Assembly: GCA_003223935.1 (NCBI GenBank)
Contig: QHXQ01000044.1
Span: forward strand, 1-54,705
Direction: 5' to 3'
Origin: Acidobacteriota bacterium
GTDB taxonomy: Bacteria > Acidobacteriota > Blastocatellia > Pyrinomonadales > Pyrinomonadaceae
Length of the DNA: 54,705 nt
The notes under the pieces were generated by a model. The model was not told where the DNA came from, made no database searches, and worked only from the letters and a program-made list of their open reading frames with translations. The number at the start of each line of letters is the position of its first letter. Within the stretch, counting starts at the first letter, position 1. This document shows positions 33,000 through 40,747 of the stretch, piece after piece. The translations under genes and the position numbers were made by a program.

Positions 33000-33941
33000 A
33001 TGCTAGATTCAATCCATAGAACCGAGCTTGCGAATACTGCCGTTAAGCTATGGCATGGTGTCACAGGCTCGCTCCAGCGTATCGGCGACTCTGCCAATCA
33101 TGTTTACAGCTTTATTGAATCCGGTGAAACACGCTATCTTCGGCTCATCTCAAGTTACGATAGGACAAAGCAGCAAGTTGAAGCGGAACTGGATTTTATC
33201 GCCTATCTAAATCGGGGCGGCGTCAGCGCCATGCTTCCACTTTCTTCTGCTACGGGGCGACTGATTGAAGAGTTACCACTTGCTAATGGTCTTCTGTTTG
33301 CTTGCGTCTTTGAGGCAGCGAAAGGTGAACGGTTTAGCTATGATCCTGCCACATCTAACAAGGAACATTTTAGACTTCGTGGCAGGACACTTGGACAGCT
33401 TCACGCCCTCTCAAAAGGCTATGCTCCTTCCGGCAGCTTTCGCAGATTCGCTTGGGATGAGGACAAGCTATTGCTTGATATAAACGGCTTTTTGCCTAAG
33501 TCCGAGAAAATTGTTCGGCGAGAATATGATGTGCTGAAGGAGCGATTGAAAGACTATCCGAAATCGAGCCAAATGTATGGTTTGATCCACGGCGATTTTG
33601 GAGAAACAAATTACCGATACCAAGACGCTCAGTTAAATATCTTCGACTTTGATGATTGTTGTTATCACTGGTTCGCCTATGATCTTGCCATTACGATCTA
33701 CCCACACGGATGGAGGCGGGAAGGCTTGCAGCTCTTGGATTGGCTGCTTGAGGGCTATTCCGAAAATATGCAGTTGGACGTGAAGCTTGCGGACATTACG
33801 ATGTTTTGCCAATGGCGGCTGCTTTATATGTTTCTCGTTTACGCTCGAAAGTGGGGCTTTGAGAACTTGTCGGAGCAGCAAGCAGAATGGTTTGCACGGA
33901 AACGAGAAAACATCGCTCGCGGTTATGAATGGTCTGCGTAA
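33000..33941 (+). CDS. Cassette 5: APH-fold phosphotransferase
   Basis: A 313-aa kinase-like protein of the aminoglycoside phosphotransferase/choline kinase/homoserine kinase II group. Visible are the N-lobe strand RYLRLISSYDRTKQQVEAELDFIAYL, the catalytic loop HGDFGETNY (197-205, Asp199 and Asn204), and the metal-binding FDFDD (215-219). The substrate could be an antibiotic, a sugar, an amino alcohol or a small metabolite; resistance cannot be claimed from sequence. ATG 33000 is used because the earlier frame start (32916) lies inside attC4. Confidence 0.85.
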   Translation: MLDSIHRTELANTAVKLWHGVTGSLQRIGDSANHVYSFIESGETRYLRLISSYDRTKQQVEAELDFIAYLNRGGVSAMLPLSSATGRLIEELPLANGLLFACVFEAAKGERFSYDPATSNKEHFRLRGRTLGQLHALSKGYAPSGSFRRFAWDEDKLLLDINGFLPKSEKIVRREYDVLKERLKDYPKSSQMYGLIHGDFGETNYRYQDAQLNIFDFDDCCYHWFAYDLAITIYPHGWRREGLQLLDWLLEGYSENMQLDVKLADITMFCQWRLLYMFLVYARKWGFENLSEQQAEWFARKRENIARGYEWSA

Positions 33942-33971
33942 TCAATCTGTGCGCGCTTCGGGATAGCCGCC

Positions 33972-34080
33972 GCCGAACAAGTCATTCGAGCGGACTGTCC
34001 GATAGAGAGCCTGTCATCATGATCTCTTCGGCTCATGTTGAATGCCATGCGCGGGCAGCCGCTCAATTCGGGCGTTAGAC
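33972..34080 (+). other. attC5 recombination site
   Basis: R'' GCCGAAC (33972-33978; one mismatch) and R' GTTAGAC (34074-34080). Arms GTCATTCGAGCGGACTGTCCG and GCGGGCAGCCGCTCAATTC pair imperfectly (read as two short segments). 109 bases; arms resemble attC6. Confidence 0.85.
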
Positions 34081-34093
34081 AACAGCTACCAAT

Positions 34094-34894
34094 ATGAACG
34101 GATTAGACCAAAAATCTGAATGGGCTAGTGGGGACGCCTATGAACCTTATGTGGGTTGCTGGAGCCGACTAGTTGCGCGCGAGTTTTTGTCTTGGCTTAA
34201 AGCTCCGAAAAATATGCGTTGGCTTGACGTTGGCTGTGGCACAGGCGCGCTTAGCCAGACGATTCTCGATGGCGCCGCGCCCTCACTTGTTCAGGGTGTT
34301 GACCCGTCAGAAGATTATGTCAATTATGCGAGCAAGCATATAACCGATGCTCGTGCTCGGTTCGATGTCGGTGACGCAAGATCACTATCATACCAGACGG
34401 CATCCTTCGATGTAGTTGTTTCGGGATTAGCCCTCAACTTTGTGCCTGAACCGGCGGTAGCGGTGTCCGAGATGGCGCGTGTGGCGCGGGTCGGAAGTAC
34501 GGTCGCTCTTTATGTCTGGGATTATGCGGGCGAGATGCAACTGATGCGCCATTTCTGGGAGGCGGCAGCGACCCTTGACCCGGCGGCAAAAGAGTTGGAC
34601 GAGGGCAAACGTTTTCCTATCTGTAACCGGATGTCGCTGCTGCGACTCTTCCGAGATGCCGGATTGAGACAAACGGAAGCGCGAGCCGTTGACGTGCCGA
34701 CAGTCTTTCGCAGCTTCGACGATTACTGGTCTCCATTTCTCGGCGGGCAAGGTCCCGCGCCAAGTTATGCGATGTCGTTGAGTGAAGATCATAGAATAGA
34801 GTTGCGTGAGTTGATTCGCTCACGCCTCCCGATCAAAAGTGATGGCGGGATTGATCTAATTGCTCGTGCTTGGGCCGTGCGCGGTGAGCGATAA
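34094..34894 (+). CDS. Cassette 6: class I SAM-dependent methyltransferase
   Basis: A 266-aa Rossmann methyltransferase of the UbiE/Methyltransf_11 type. Motif I is LDVGCGTGALS (about 44-54). Acidic residues follow in GVDPSEDYVNYA and FDVGDARSL, with motif post-I at FDVVVSGLALNFVPEP. The C-terminal half would set substrate choice and is not diagnostic. No membrane segment or signal peptide. The gene starts 14 bases after attC5, with no strong ribosome binding site visible. Confidence 0.88.
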   Translation: MNGLDQKSEWASGDAYEPYVGCWSRLVAREFLSWLKAPKNMRWLDVGCGTGALSQTILDGAAPSLVQGVDPSEDYVNYASKHITDARARFDVGDARSLSYQTASFDVVVSGLALNFVPEPAVAVSEMARVARVGSTVALYVWDYAGEMQLMRHFWEAAATLDPAAKELDEGKRFPICNRMSLLRLFRDAGLRQTEARAVDVPTVFRSFDDYWSPFLGGQGPAPSYAMSLSEDHRIELRELIRSRLPIKSDGGIDLIARAWAVRGER

Positions 34895-34923
34895 AATGTG
34901 GCTTGTCTTCCCGCCCCGCTGTT

Positions 34924-35036
34924 GCCTAACAAGTCATTCGAGCAGACTGCCCGCCAGCTTGCCTCTCATCAATGTCGCGTGGTTTCTTTGAGACGGCTCT
35001 TAGCGGGCGGGCAGCCGCTCAATTCCAGCGTTGGGC
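34924..35036 (+). other. attC6 recombination site
   Basis: R'' GCCTAAC (34924-34930) and R' GTTGGGC (35030-35036), both consensus. Arms TTCGAGCAGACTGCCCGC and GCGGGCGGGCAGCCGCTC pair. 113 bases. Confidence 0.9.
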
Positions 35037-35069
35037 TGCTCACAGTTTGCTGGAAAATAGGTTTTGTAG

Positions 35070-36368
35070 GTGTCACAGTTAAGCACAAAGAAAAGAGTGG
35101 TTTTTACCACCTGGGGATCGTTTGGCGACCTTCATCCATATATGGCACTTGCGCTTGAGTTGCAGGAGCGCGGTTACATTTCGGTAATTGCAACATCGCC
35201 GCTTTACCGCCAGAAAGTTGAAGCGGCGGGAATCTCTTTTCATCCAGTGCGCCCTGATCTTCCGCCGCCTGACGCTGAAACATCCGCTGAAATCATTCGT
35301 CGTGTGTCGAATGCTCGTTGGGGTCCAAGTTACCTTTTTCGAGAACTGCTCGTTCCGCACCTGCGCGAAACCTATGCCGAGACACTTGCTGCTGTGACGG
35401 CAGACGGCGGAGCCGATTTGCTTGTGTCGCATCAAGTTCCGTTAACAGCACCGCTCGTTGCAGAGAAAACGGGCGTCAAATGGATTTCATCGGTGCTTTT
35501 CCCGATTGCCTTTGCTTCCGCCTATGATCCCCCAACTCCGCCGCAGTTGCCCGCACTTCGGATACTCGCCGCAACTCATCCATTTGTCGCGCGAACGTTC
35601 TTCGGTTTAGGCAAGTGGACTACAAAATCATGGGTTGAGCCGATTCAACAATTGCGTCAAGAACTAGGCTTGCCGCGCAGCCAAAACCCGATCTTTGAAG
35701 GGCAACATTCGCCTACGCTTGTGCTCGCGTTGTTCTCGAAACTGCTTGCCCAAATTCAGCCCGACTTTCCGGCAAACACAATTATTACAGGCTTCCCCTT
35801 TTATGATCGCAAAGATAGTCAGCCGACTTCGCCTGAACTGTTGCGCTTTCTGGATGAAGGCGAGCCGCCGGTTTTGTTCACGCTCGGTTCATCGCTGGTG
35901 TGGATTGCTAAGGATTTTTACCGCGTCAGTATTGAAGCCGTTCAAAAACTTGGAAGGCGGGCATTGCTGCTTATCGGCGACAAGCGGAATCTACCACAAA
36001 CAAAATTACCTGATGGTATTGCCGCGTTTGATTATGTGCCACATAGTTTAGTAATGCCCCGCGCGGGCGTTGTCGTTCATCAGGGCGGCATTGGCACGAC
36101 CGGACAAGCATTAAGAGCAGGTCAACCGATGCTTATTGTTCCGTTTGGACAAGACCAGCCAGACAATGCGCGTCGGTGCGTGCGACTTGGGGTCGGGCAC
36201 ACGCTCTCACCCGCTCGCTTTACGGTCCCTCGTGTTGTCAGTGAACTATCAGAGTTGCTTGATAATCCTACTTATCGAGAACAAGCGGCAAAGGTTGGGC
36301 GACGCGTGAGAGAGGAGAATGGTACGAAAACAGCGTGTGATGCGATTGAACAAGTGCTACATCGGTAG
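35070..36368 (+). CDS. Cassette 7: GT1-type (UGT-like) glycosyltransferase
   Basis: A 432-aa GT-B enzyme that would move a sugar from a nucleotide-sugar to a small acceptor. The N-terminal acceptor half starts VVFTTWGSFGDLHPYMALALELQERG, with GSxGDLxP typical of UGT/macrolide and sterol glucosyltransferases. The C-terminal donor half has PPVLFTLGSSLVW, FDYVPHSLVMPRAGVVVHQGGIGTTGQALRAGQP and PFGQDQPDNARR. The start is the GTG at 35070, 34 bases after attC6. It is the last full cassette. A role in inactivating toxic compounds is possible but unproven. Confidence 0.9.
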   Translation: MSQLSTKKRVVFTTWGSFGDLHPYMALALELQERGYISVIATSPLYRQKVEAAGISFHPVRPDLPPPDAETSAEIIRRVSNARWGPSYLFRELLVPHLRETYAETLAAVTADGGADLLVSHQVPLTAPLVAEKTGVKWISSVLFPIAFASAYDPPTPPQLPALRILAATHPFVARTFFGLGKWTTKSWVEPIQQLRQELGLPRSQNPIFEGQHSPTLVLALFSKLLAQIQPDFPANTIITGFPFYDRKDSQPTSPELLRFLDEGEPPVLFTLGSSLVWIAKDFYRVSIEAVQKLGRRALLLIGDKRNLPQTKLPDGIAAFDYVPHSLVMPRAGVVVHQGGIGTTGQALRAGQPMLIVPFGQDQPDNARRCVRLGVGHTLSPARFTVPRVVSELSELLDNPTYREQAAKVGRRVREENGTKTACDAIEQVLHR

Positions 36369-36392
36369 GGGGCTTGTTTCTTTTTACACGCA

Positions 36393-36494
36393 GCCCAACA
36401 ATTCATTCGACCGGAGCGCGAATAGCGTCGCTCTCATGCGCGAGACTTGCCTCTATCGGCGGCTCGCCGCGCCCGGTTAATTTGAGCGTTGGGC
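36393..36494 (+). other. attC7 recombination site
   Basis: R'' GCCCAAC (36393-36399) and R' GTTGGGC (36488-36494), both consensus. Arms TTCATTCGACCGG and CCGGTTAATTTGA pair. 102 bases. Confidence 0.9.
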
Positions 36495-36812
36495 GGCTTT
36501 ACCTTTGAGTAAGCCGATGAACTTTGCAGATGACACTTACATCGTTTTGGATATGCAATCCCGTTGCCGAACAAGCCAATTACGCTGGAGGTGCTTACCT
36601 TTTACGCGATCAATGAAGCGGGTTGTCATTTATTGCATCGAACGAAGCTAAATGGTAAGTAGCATCTGGAAGTTAATGGGCGGGTTAACAACGCCTTGCA
36701 CCTGACCGCCCGCAACGTGCCGCTCATCAAGCTTGCGCGGCGCAGCGTAGGTTGTCGCTATCGTCGGGCGACAGGTGAAGGCTGGCAGACGTGTGTACAA
36801 ATACAGATTAGT
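36495..36812. other. 318-base tail of the array with one or two decayed attC-like structures
   Basis: No convincing gene. A 44-codon frame (36517-36651) runs into palindromic sequence and is probably a remnant. GCCGAAC (36566-36572) and GTTAACA (36684-36690) could be R'' and R' of an imperfect attC whose arms (CCAATTACGCTGG...GCTTACC with GGTAAG...TCTGGAAGTTAATGG) partly pair. Next to it GCCTTGCACCTGACCGCCCG (36693-36712) pairs with CGGGCGACAGGTGAAGGC (36765-36782) with one extra G, like attC arms, but no R' box follows. Confidence 0.45.
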
Positions 36813-38084
36813 TCATCCGTTGCCGGCAGTTGCGTGGGCGCGGGCTTCGAGTTCTTCGATCAGTTCGACGAGTAAGGGGCGCACAAGCTCCGGCTCGATG
36901 TAGCCTTTGCCGAGCAGACGTGTGATGCGGCGCTCGCGCGGCGTGCCGTCAACCTCTTTCAATAGCGCGCGGCAAAAGGCGATGACCACGTCGGACGCGA
37001 ACTGCCGGCCTGTGTTGCTGCGCAAGTCTTCAATCACATCGGGAAATTCTTTGCGCCGCCGGTAGGTGCGATCCGTCGTCATCGCGTCGAACGAATCGGC
37101 GAGCGCGACGACCTTCGCGGCGGGCGGTATCTCGTCGCCCATCAAACCTTCAGGATAACCGCGCCCGTCAATCCGCTCGTGATGATATTTGGCCATCAGC
37201 GGGATGTCCGCATCCGGGTGGCGGATGGGCGCGAGGATTTCGTAGCCGGCTGCGGGGTGGCGGTTGAGTTCCGACGACTGCTTGGCGTCAATGCGATAGG
37301 GCGCGTTGATGATGTCGCGCTCGACGACGAGTTTGCCAACGTCATGCAGATAACCGCCGACCGCGACGCCCTCGATCTGTTCCTCGCTCCAACCCAACTC
37401 GCGCGCGATGATCTCTGCGTACTTGCCGACGCGCTCCGAGTGGCCTTGCGTGTACTTGTCTTTGCAGTCAATCGCGGCGGCAAAGGCGCGCACGGTGTCG
37501 CGGTAGATGCCGCGCAAGTTGTTGTAGAGTTGCCGGTTCTCGTCCGCGCGGCGTTCGACTTCGCGCAGCAGCCGATGATTGTGTATGCCGACGCCGATGT
37601 GGTGCGCCATTGTGCGAATCACATCGCGGTCTTCCGCCGTGAATGCTTCATCGGTCGCCTTGCCGCCGAGCGCGATCAAGCCGACCAGTTCGCCATGCAC
37701 GACGAGCGGCGCGACGAGACTGACACGAAGACTAACGAGCGTCGCGGTCAATTCCGTGCCGAGTTGTTGGGGCAAAGCGGGGCGCGTCTGCGTTTCGCTT
37801 AGATTAAGCAGGCCGCTACCGACGCAGAGCAGTTCGGCGCGACCAGCGTCGAACGTCGCCATGTTGGGCGCGTCGTCGCCCATGCCCCAAGCCGCGACGA
37901 AACGAAGCAGCGCCGGTTCTCGTTCATACTCCGCGACCAAGCCGCGCCGCAGTCCGAGCGCGCCAAGGACGACGTGCAAGGTCGAGCGCACCATCTCTTC
38001 AAAGTCGCGGCTCTCGGCGATCTCTGCGCCCAGATCGGCCAAGGCAGAGAAAGCATGAATCAATTTGTCGGTCTGCTCCGCCAT
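36813..38084 (-). CDS. GAF-HD-GYP cyclic di-GMP phosphodiesterase
   Basis: A 423-aa cytoplasmic protein. Residues 20-175 form a GAF sensor domain. A short helical linker leads to an HD-GYP domain with HSERVGKYAEIIARELG, the metal-binding HD of YLHDVGK, and HHERIDGRGYPEGL (the GYP motif). Such enzymes break c-di-GMP to GMP or pGpG. It is the last gene of a four-gene operon headed by a GGDEF cyclase, so synthesis and breakdown are encoded together. Ten bases separate it from the STAS gene. An odd extra is the C-terminal tail of about 45 residues beyond the HD fold. Confidence 0.93.
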   Translation of the reverse strand: MAEQTDKLIHAFSALADLGAEIAESRDFEEMVRSTLHVVLGALGLRRGLVAEYEREPALLRFVAAWGMGDDAPNMATFDAGRAELLCVGSGLLNLSETQTRPALPQQLGTELTATLVSLRVSLVAPLVVHGELVGLIALGGKATDEAFTAEDRDVIRTMAHHIGVGIHNHRLLREVERRADENRQLYNNLRGIYRDTVRAFAAAIDCKDKYTQGHSERVGKYAEIIARELGWSEEQIEGVAVGGYLHDVGKLVVERDIINAPYRIDAKQSSELNRHPAAGYEILAPIRHPDADIPLMAKYHHERIDGRGYPEGLMGDEIPPAAKVVALADSFDAMTTDRTYRRRKEFPDVIEDLRSNTGRQFASDVVIAFCRALLKEVDGTPRERRITRLLGKGYIEPELVRPLLVELIEELEARAHATAGNG

Positions 38085-38093
38085 CTTCGCCCC

Positions 38094-38480
38094 TCAATGA
38101 TTCGCTGCGCCTGCATCGGTGAATTCTGAAAGTAGTTTGAGTGCCGTCTGCTTGTCGGGGGCCAGCGTGACGTGGCGCGTCAGGCCGAGCAGTTGAAAGA
38201 GTTGCGCGGCTTGGCCGCTTGCGCCCGCGAAGACGAGCCGCGCGCTTGTGCGCTCAGCCGCGTCAATCACGCCCAACAGGATCGAGACGCCGATGCTGTT
38301 GACCATGCTCGTCTCATTGAAATCAACGACGAGCGCGCGACAACCTTCGCGCAGCCGCTCGCGGCACACGCGCTCGATGCGCTCGCCGCTCAACTTATTG
38401 AGATAGTCGCCGGCATAGACGACCGCGACGTCCCCCGTGCGTTCCGAACGCACAGGCGAGCCGGCGGGGGCTTCTCCCAT
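38094..38480 (-). CDS. STAS-domain anti-sigma factor antagonist
   Basis: A 128-aa SpoIIAA/RsbV-type protein. The phosphorylatable Ser is expected in MVNSIGVSILLGVI, in the normal position after the strand ALVVDFNET. In the usual scheme its phosphorylated form is inactive, and a kinase of the RsbW type (here the C-terminus of the upstream gene product) controls it. The start at ATG 38480 has AAGGG upstream; TTG 38489 is three codons earlier. It follows the ATPase gene by 14 bases. Confidence 0.88.
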   Translation of the reverse strand: MGEAPAGSPVRSERTGDVAVVYAGDYLNKLSGERIERVCRERLREGCRALVVDFNETSMVNSIGVSILLGVIDAAERTSARLVFAGASGQAAQLFQLLGLTRHVTLAPDKQTALKLLSEFTDAGAANH

Positions 38481-38494
38481 TTTGTGCAACCCTT

Positions 38495-40747
38495 CTAGCG
38501 ACGCAGATACTTCGTCATTCGCAGGCGCGTGCCATCGTCCACACGTTCAAACTCGACTTCGTCCATCAAATCGCGAATCAGTTTGAGACCCCAGCCGCGG
38601 CGGCCGTTCGTTTCGTCGCCGGTCGGGGCGGCGTTCGCAGACGCGGGCAGCAGCACACCCCTGCTCGATACAGTGATGATTAATTTATCACTTTCAAGCC
38701 GGTAGCGTTGATAAATTTTTCGTTCCGGGCTGAGGCTGTACTCGGCCGCATTGATGCAAGCCTCGACCACAGCCGTCTTGATCTGATTGATCGCTTCGGG
38801 TTGAAACTCAAGCCGCCGCGCGATCTGCTCAGCCGTGTGCGCCGCGATCAACTCCGCATCGCCGCCCATCGGAATGACCATCTCAAATTCGTCGGGCGCT
38901 GCCGCTTTCTGTTCTTCAACCTGTTCGGGACTGAGTCGCGCCGTCAACAACTCAAGCTGCTGGCGCGTCGAACTGAAGACCTCGCGCTCGTTCATCAACT
39001 CCGACGCTTCGGCCGAGAATCCTTCGCTCGCCACCAGCAACAGGCGCACGCGCTTGAAGTGACAGGAGTGCGCAAGCTGCGCGAGCCGGTCGCACCAGAC
39101 CTCTGTGATGGCGCGTCCAGCCTCGTGCTTCGCTTCGATCTCGGCGGCGAGCCAGACGATCTCGTTGGCGTCCGTGTAAGGCGTCGCGTCGAAGCCGTGC
39201 GCGACGGCGCAGCGTTCTTCGTCGCAGACTTGCAGGATCGGCGGATGGAACGATGCGGCCGAAGCGACATGGACGATCTGCGGCAGACGGATCAGATCGG
39301 TCTCGGCATCAAGCCCAAGCGCGATCTCTTCCGGGTCTGTGCCGCGATACATGCGCGCGAAGCGGTCTGCATGGAGCAGGCTCGCAGCCACGCGCTGATA
39401 GTTGAAGCGCGCGAGCAGATCGCGCAAGCCCAAAGCGGTTTCGCGCCGGTAATGACGCGCCATCGTCTGCGGCGCGCGTTTCAACGTTTCGACGAGCGTC
39501 TCGGCCACGACGAGCGCGCGCGGCTCGGCTGCAACTTGCAGCCGGTAACTCGCGCGCAAGTAGTCGCGCCAAACCGTGTCTGTGCTTAACTCAACGTAGG
39601 TTGCGTTGAAGCTCGCGAGTTCATGTCCATGCAAACCTGTAAGCAGGCGAAAGAGTTCATCCGGCTCAACGTCGAGCCGCTTGCGCCACGCCTCAGCCGG
39701 CGACTTGTTGTTGCCGCTCTGCGCCAACTCCTGCAACAGCCGGATTAATGCGCGGCGCTCGCTCAACTCCGGCGCGATCTCTTCGAGGATCGCGTTCAAG
39801 CGCCTGTGTATGCGCCCGCCGAAGAGTTCGTCAACGTAGAGCTGCTGGCAATCGAGAAAACTCGTTAGCGCGCTCGCCTCGCGCTGCGCCGCTTGCACGA
39901 AGAGCGAAAGATAGAATGGACTGGCGGCGAACTGCTGCACGATCAGATCGCGCGTCTCTTCGTTGACCACGACGTTGTGCGTGAACGCCAGCCGCTCGAC
40001 GAGCGTGCGCGCCTCCGCATCGTTCAGATGCTCAACGTGCCACGTGTCGAAACTCTCGAAGCGGTGCGGCGACTGCCCGCCGTTCAATACGTCGAGCAGA
40101 CGCCGCCGCAAACCAGCCAACACAAACGGTACTTCAGCGTGCGCCGCCGCATGCGCGATCTCCGCACCCAACTCAGCCTCGCCGCGCAGGTGCTCGACCT
40201 GTTGCACGTCATCGAAAAGCAAGACCGTGCGGGCACCGCGCGCCGCCGCCGCATGCGGCGCGCTCAGACAGAGACGCACCAGTGCGCGCTCGTCCTGCCC
40301 GTCGCGCGTGCGCTCGAAGATTTCGATCAGCCGCTCGATCCATTCGTAATCCTGCGGCGCGGCCAGATCGATCAGATCGCGCAAAGGCGGCGGCGCATGC
40401 ACGAGCGCCGGATCGTCGCGGCGATGCGCGACGAGTTGCGTCAAGAATGTGTGCAGGAAACGACGCACGGCCGTGGCCGTCGTCTGATCTTGCCGCGACC
40501 AAGCGAAATAGATCGGGGTTGCGCCGCCGCGTTGTCGAAACAGCCGGTCATAAGCTTGGCGCAGCAGTTCCGACACGCCAGCGGCCGGCGCAGCCAGCAT
40601 GATCAAGCCGCGCGTCTCATGCGCGGGCAGCGCCAGATCGGTCAACGCGCGCAGATCGTCGCTGCGGCCGACGAAGTTTTCGGGCGTGAGTCGCCCCAAG
40701 ATTCGCCGAAAGCCGCTACCGGGCTGCGTTGCGTCTGTGGCCATCAT
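38495..40747 (-). CDS. ATPase/STAND-like protein fused to an RsbW-type (HATPase_c) kinase domain
   Basis: A 750-aa fusion. The N-terminus (FVGRSDDLRALTDL) resembles AAA/STAND NTPases. Its Walker A region reads LAAPAAGVSELLRQ with the usual Gly-Lys lost, while a Walker B-like TVLLFDDVQQ is kept, so ATP hydrolysis there is doubtful. A long helical middle part follows. The last 130 residues form an anti-sigma-factor-like HATPase domain: INQIKTAVVEACINAAEYS (N-box) and GRRGWGLKLIRDLMDEVEF (G-box). It probably phosphorylates the STAS protein encoded just downstream. The ATG overlaps the cyclase stop (ATGA). Confidence 0.8.
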   Translation of the reverse strand: MMATDATQPGSGFRRILGRLTPENFVGRSDDLRALTDLALPAHETRGLIMLAAPAAGVSELLRQAYDRLFRQRGGATPIYFAWSRQDQTTATAVRRFLHTFLTQLVAHRRDDPALVHAPPPLRDLIDLAAPQDYEWIERLIEIFERTRDGQDERALVRLCLSAPHAAAARGARTVLLFDDVQQVEHLRGEAELGAEIAHAAAHAEVPFVLAGLRRRLLDVLNGGQSPHRFESFDTWHVEHLNDAEARTLVERLAFTHNVVVNEETRDLIVQQFAASPFYLSLFVQAAQREASALTSFLDCQQLYVDELFGGRIHRRLNAILEEIAPELSERRALIRLLQELAQSGNNKSPAEAWRKRLDVEPDELFRLLTGLHGHELASFNATYVELSTDTVWRDYLRASYRLQVAAEPRALVVAETLVETLKRAPQTMARHYRRETALGLRDLLARFNYQRVAASLLHADRFARMYRGTDPEEIALGLDAETDLIRLPQIVHVASAASFHPPILQVCDEERCAVAHGFDATPYTDANEIVWLAAEIEAKHEAGRAITEVWCDRLAQLAHSCHFKRVRLLLVASEGFSAEASELMNEREVFSSTRQQLELLTARLSPEQVEEQKAAAPDEFEMVIPMGGDAELIAAHTAEQIARRLEFQPEAINQIKTAVVEACINAAEYSLSPERKIYQRYRLESDKLIITVSSRGVLLPASANAAPTGDETNGRRGWGLKLIRDLMDEVEFERVDDGTRLRMTKYLRR

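Larger units (their letters stand above)
28655..36690. mobile_element. Chromosomal integron: intI, attI, seven cassettes with attC, decayed tail
   Basis: A tyrosine recombinase with the integron-specific insert is transcribed away from an array of seven single-gene cassettes, all on the plus strand and all separated by attC-like sites of 86-113 bases. Cassette limits, cut between G and TT of each R' box, are 29732-30820, 30821-31453, 31454-32358, 32359-32978, 32979-34074, 34075-35030 and 35031-36488, then a non-coding remnant. The first two cassettes are visibly more AT-rich than the host genes on either side. Host genes resume with the signalling operon (stop at 36813). Confidence 0.9.

Noticed and set aside
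33000..33941. Calling cassette 5 an aminoglycoside-resistance gene
   Set aside because: Only the general APH fold is visible; many members phosphorylate other substrates.
34898..35158. 86-aa frame crossing attC6
   Set aside because: It runs through the recombination site and into the glycosyltransferase gene; translation reads attC sequence.
36517..36651. 44-codon frame after attC7 as a gene
   Set aside because: Runs through palindromic attC-like sequence, lacks a ribosome binding site and resembles no protein.
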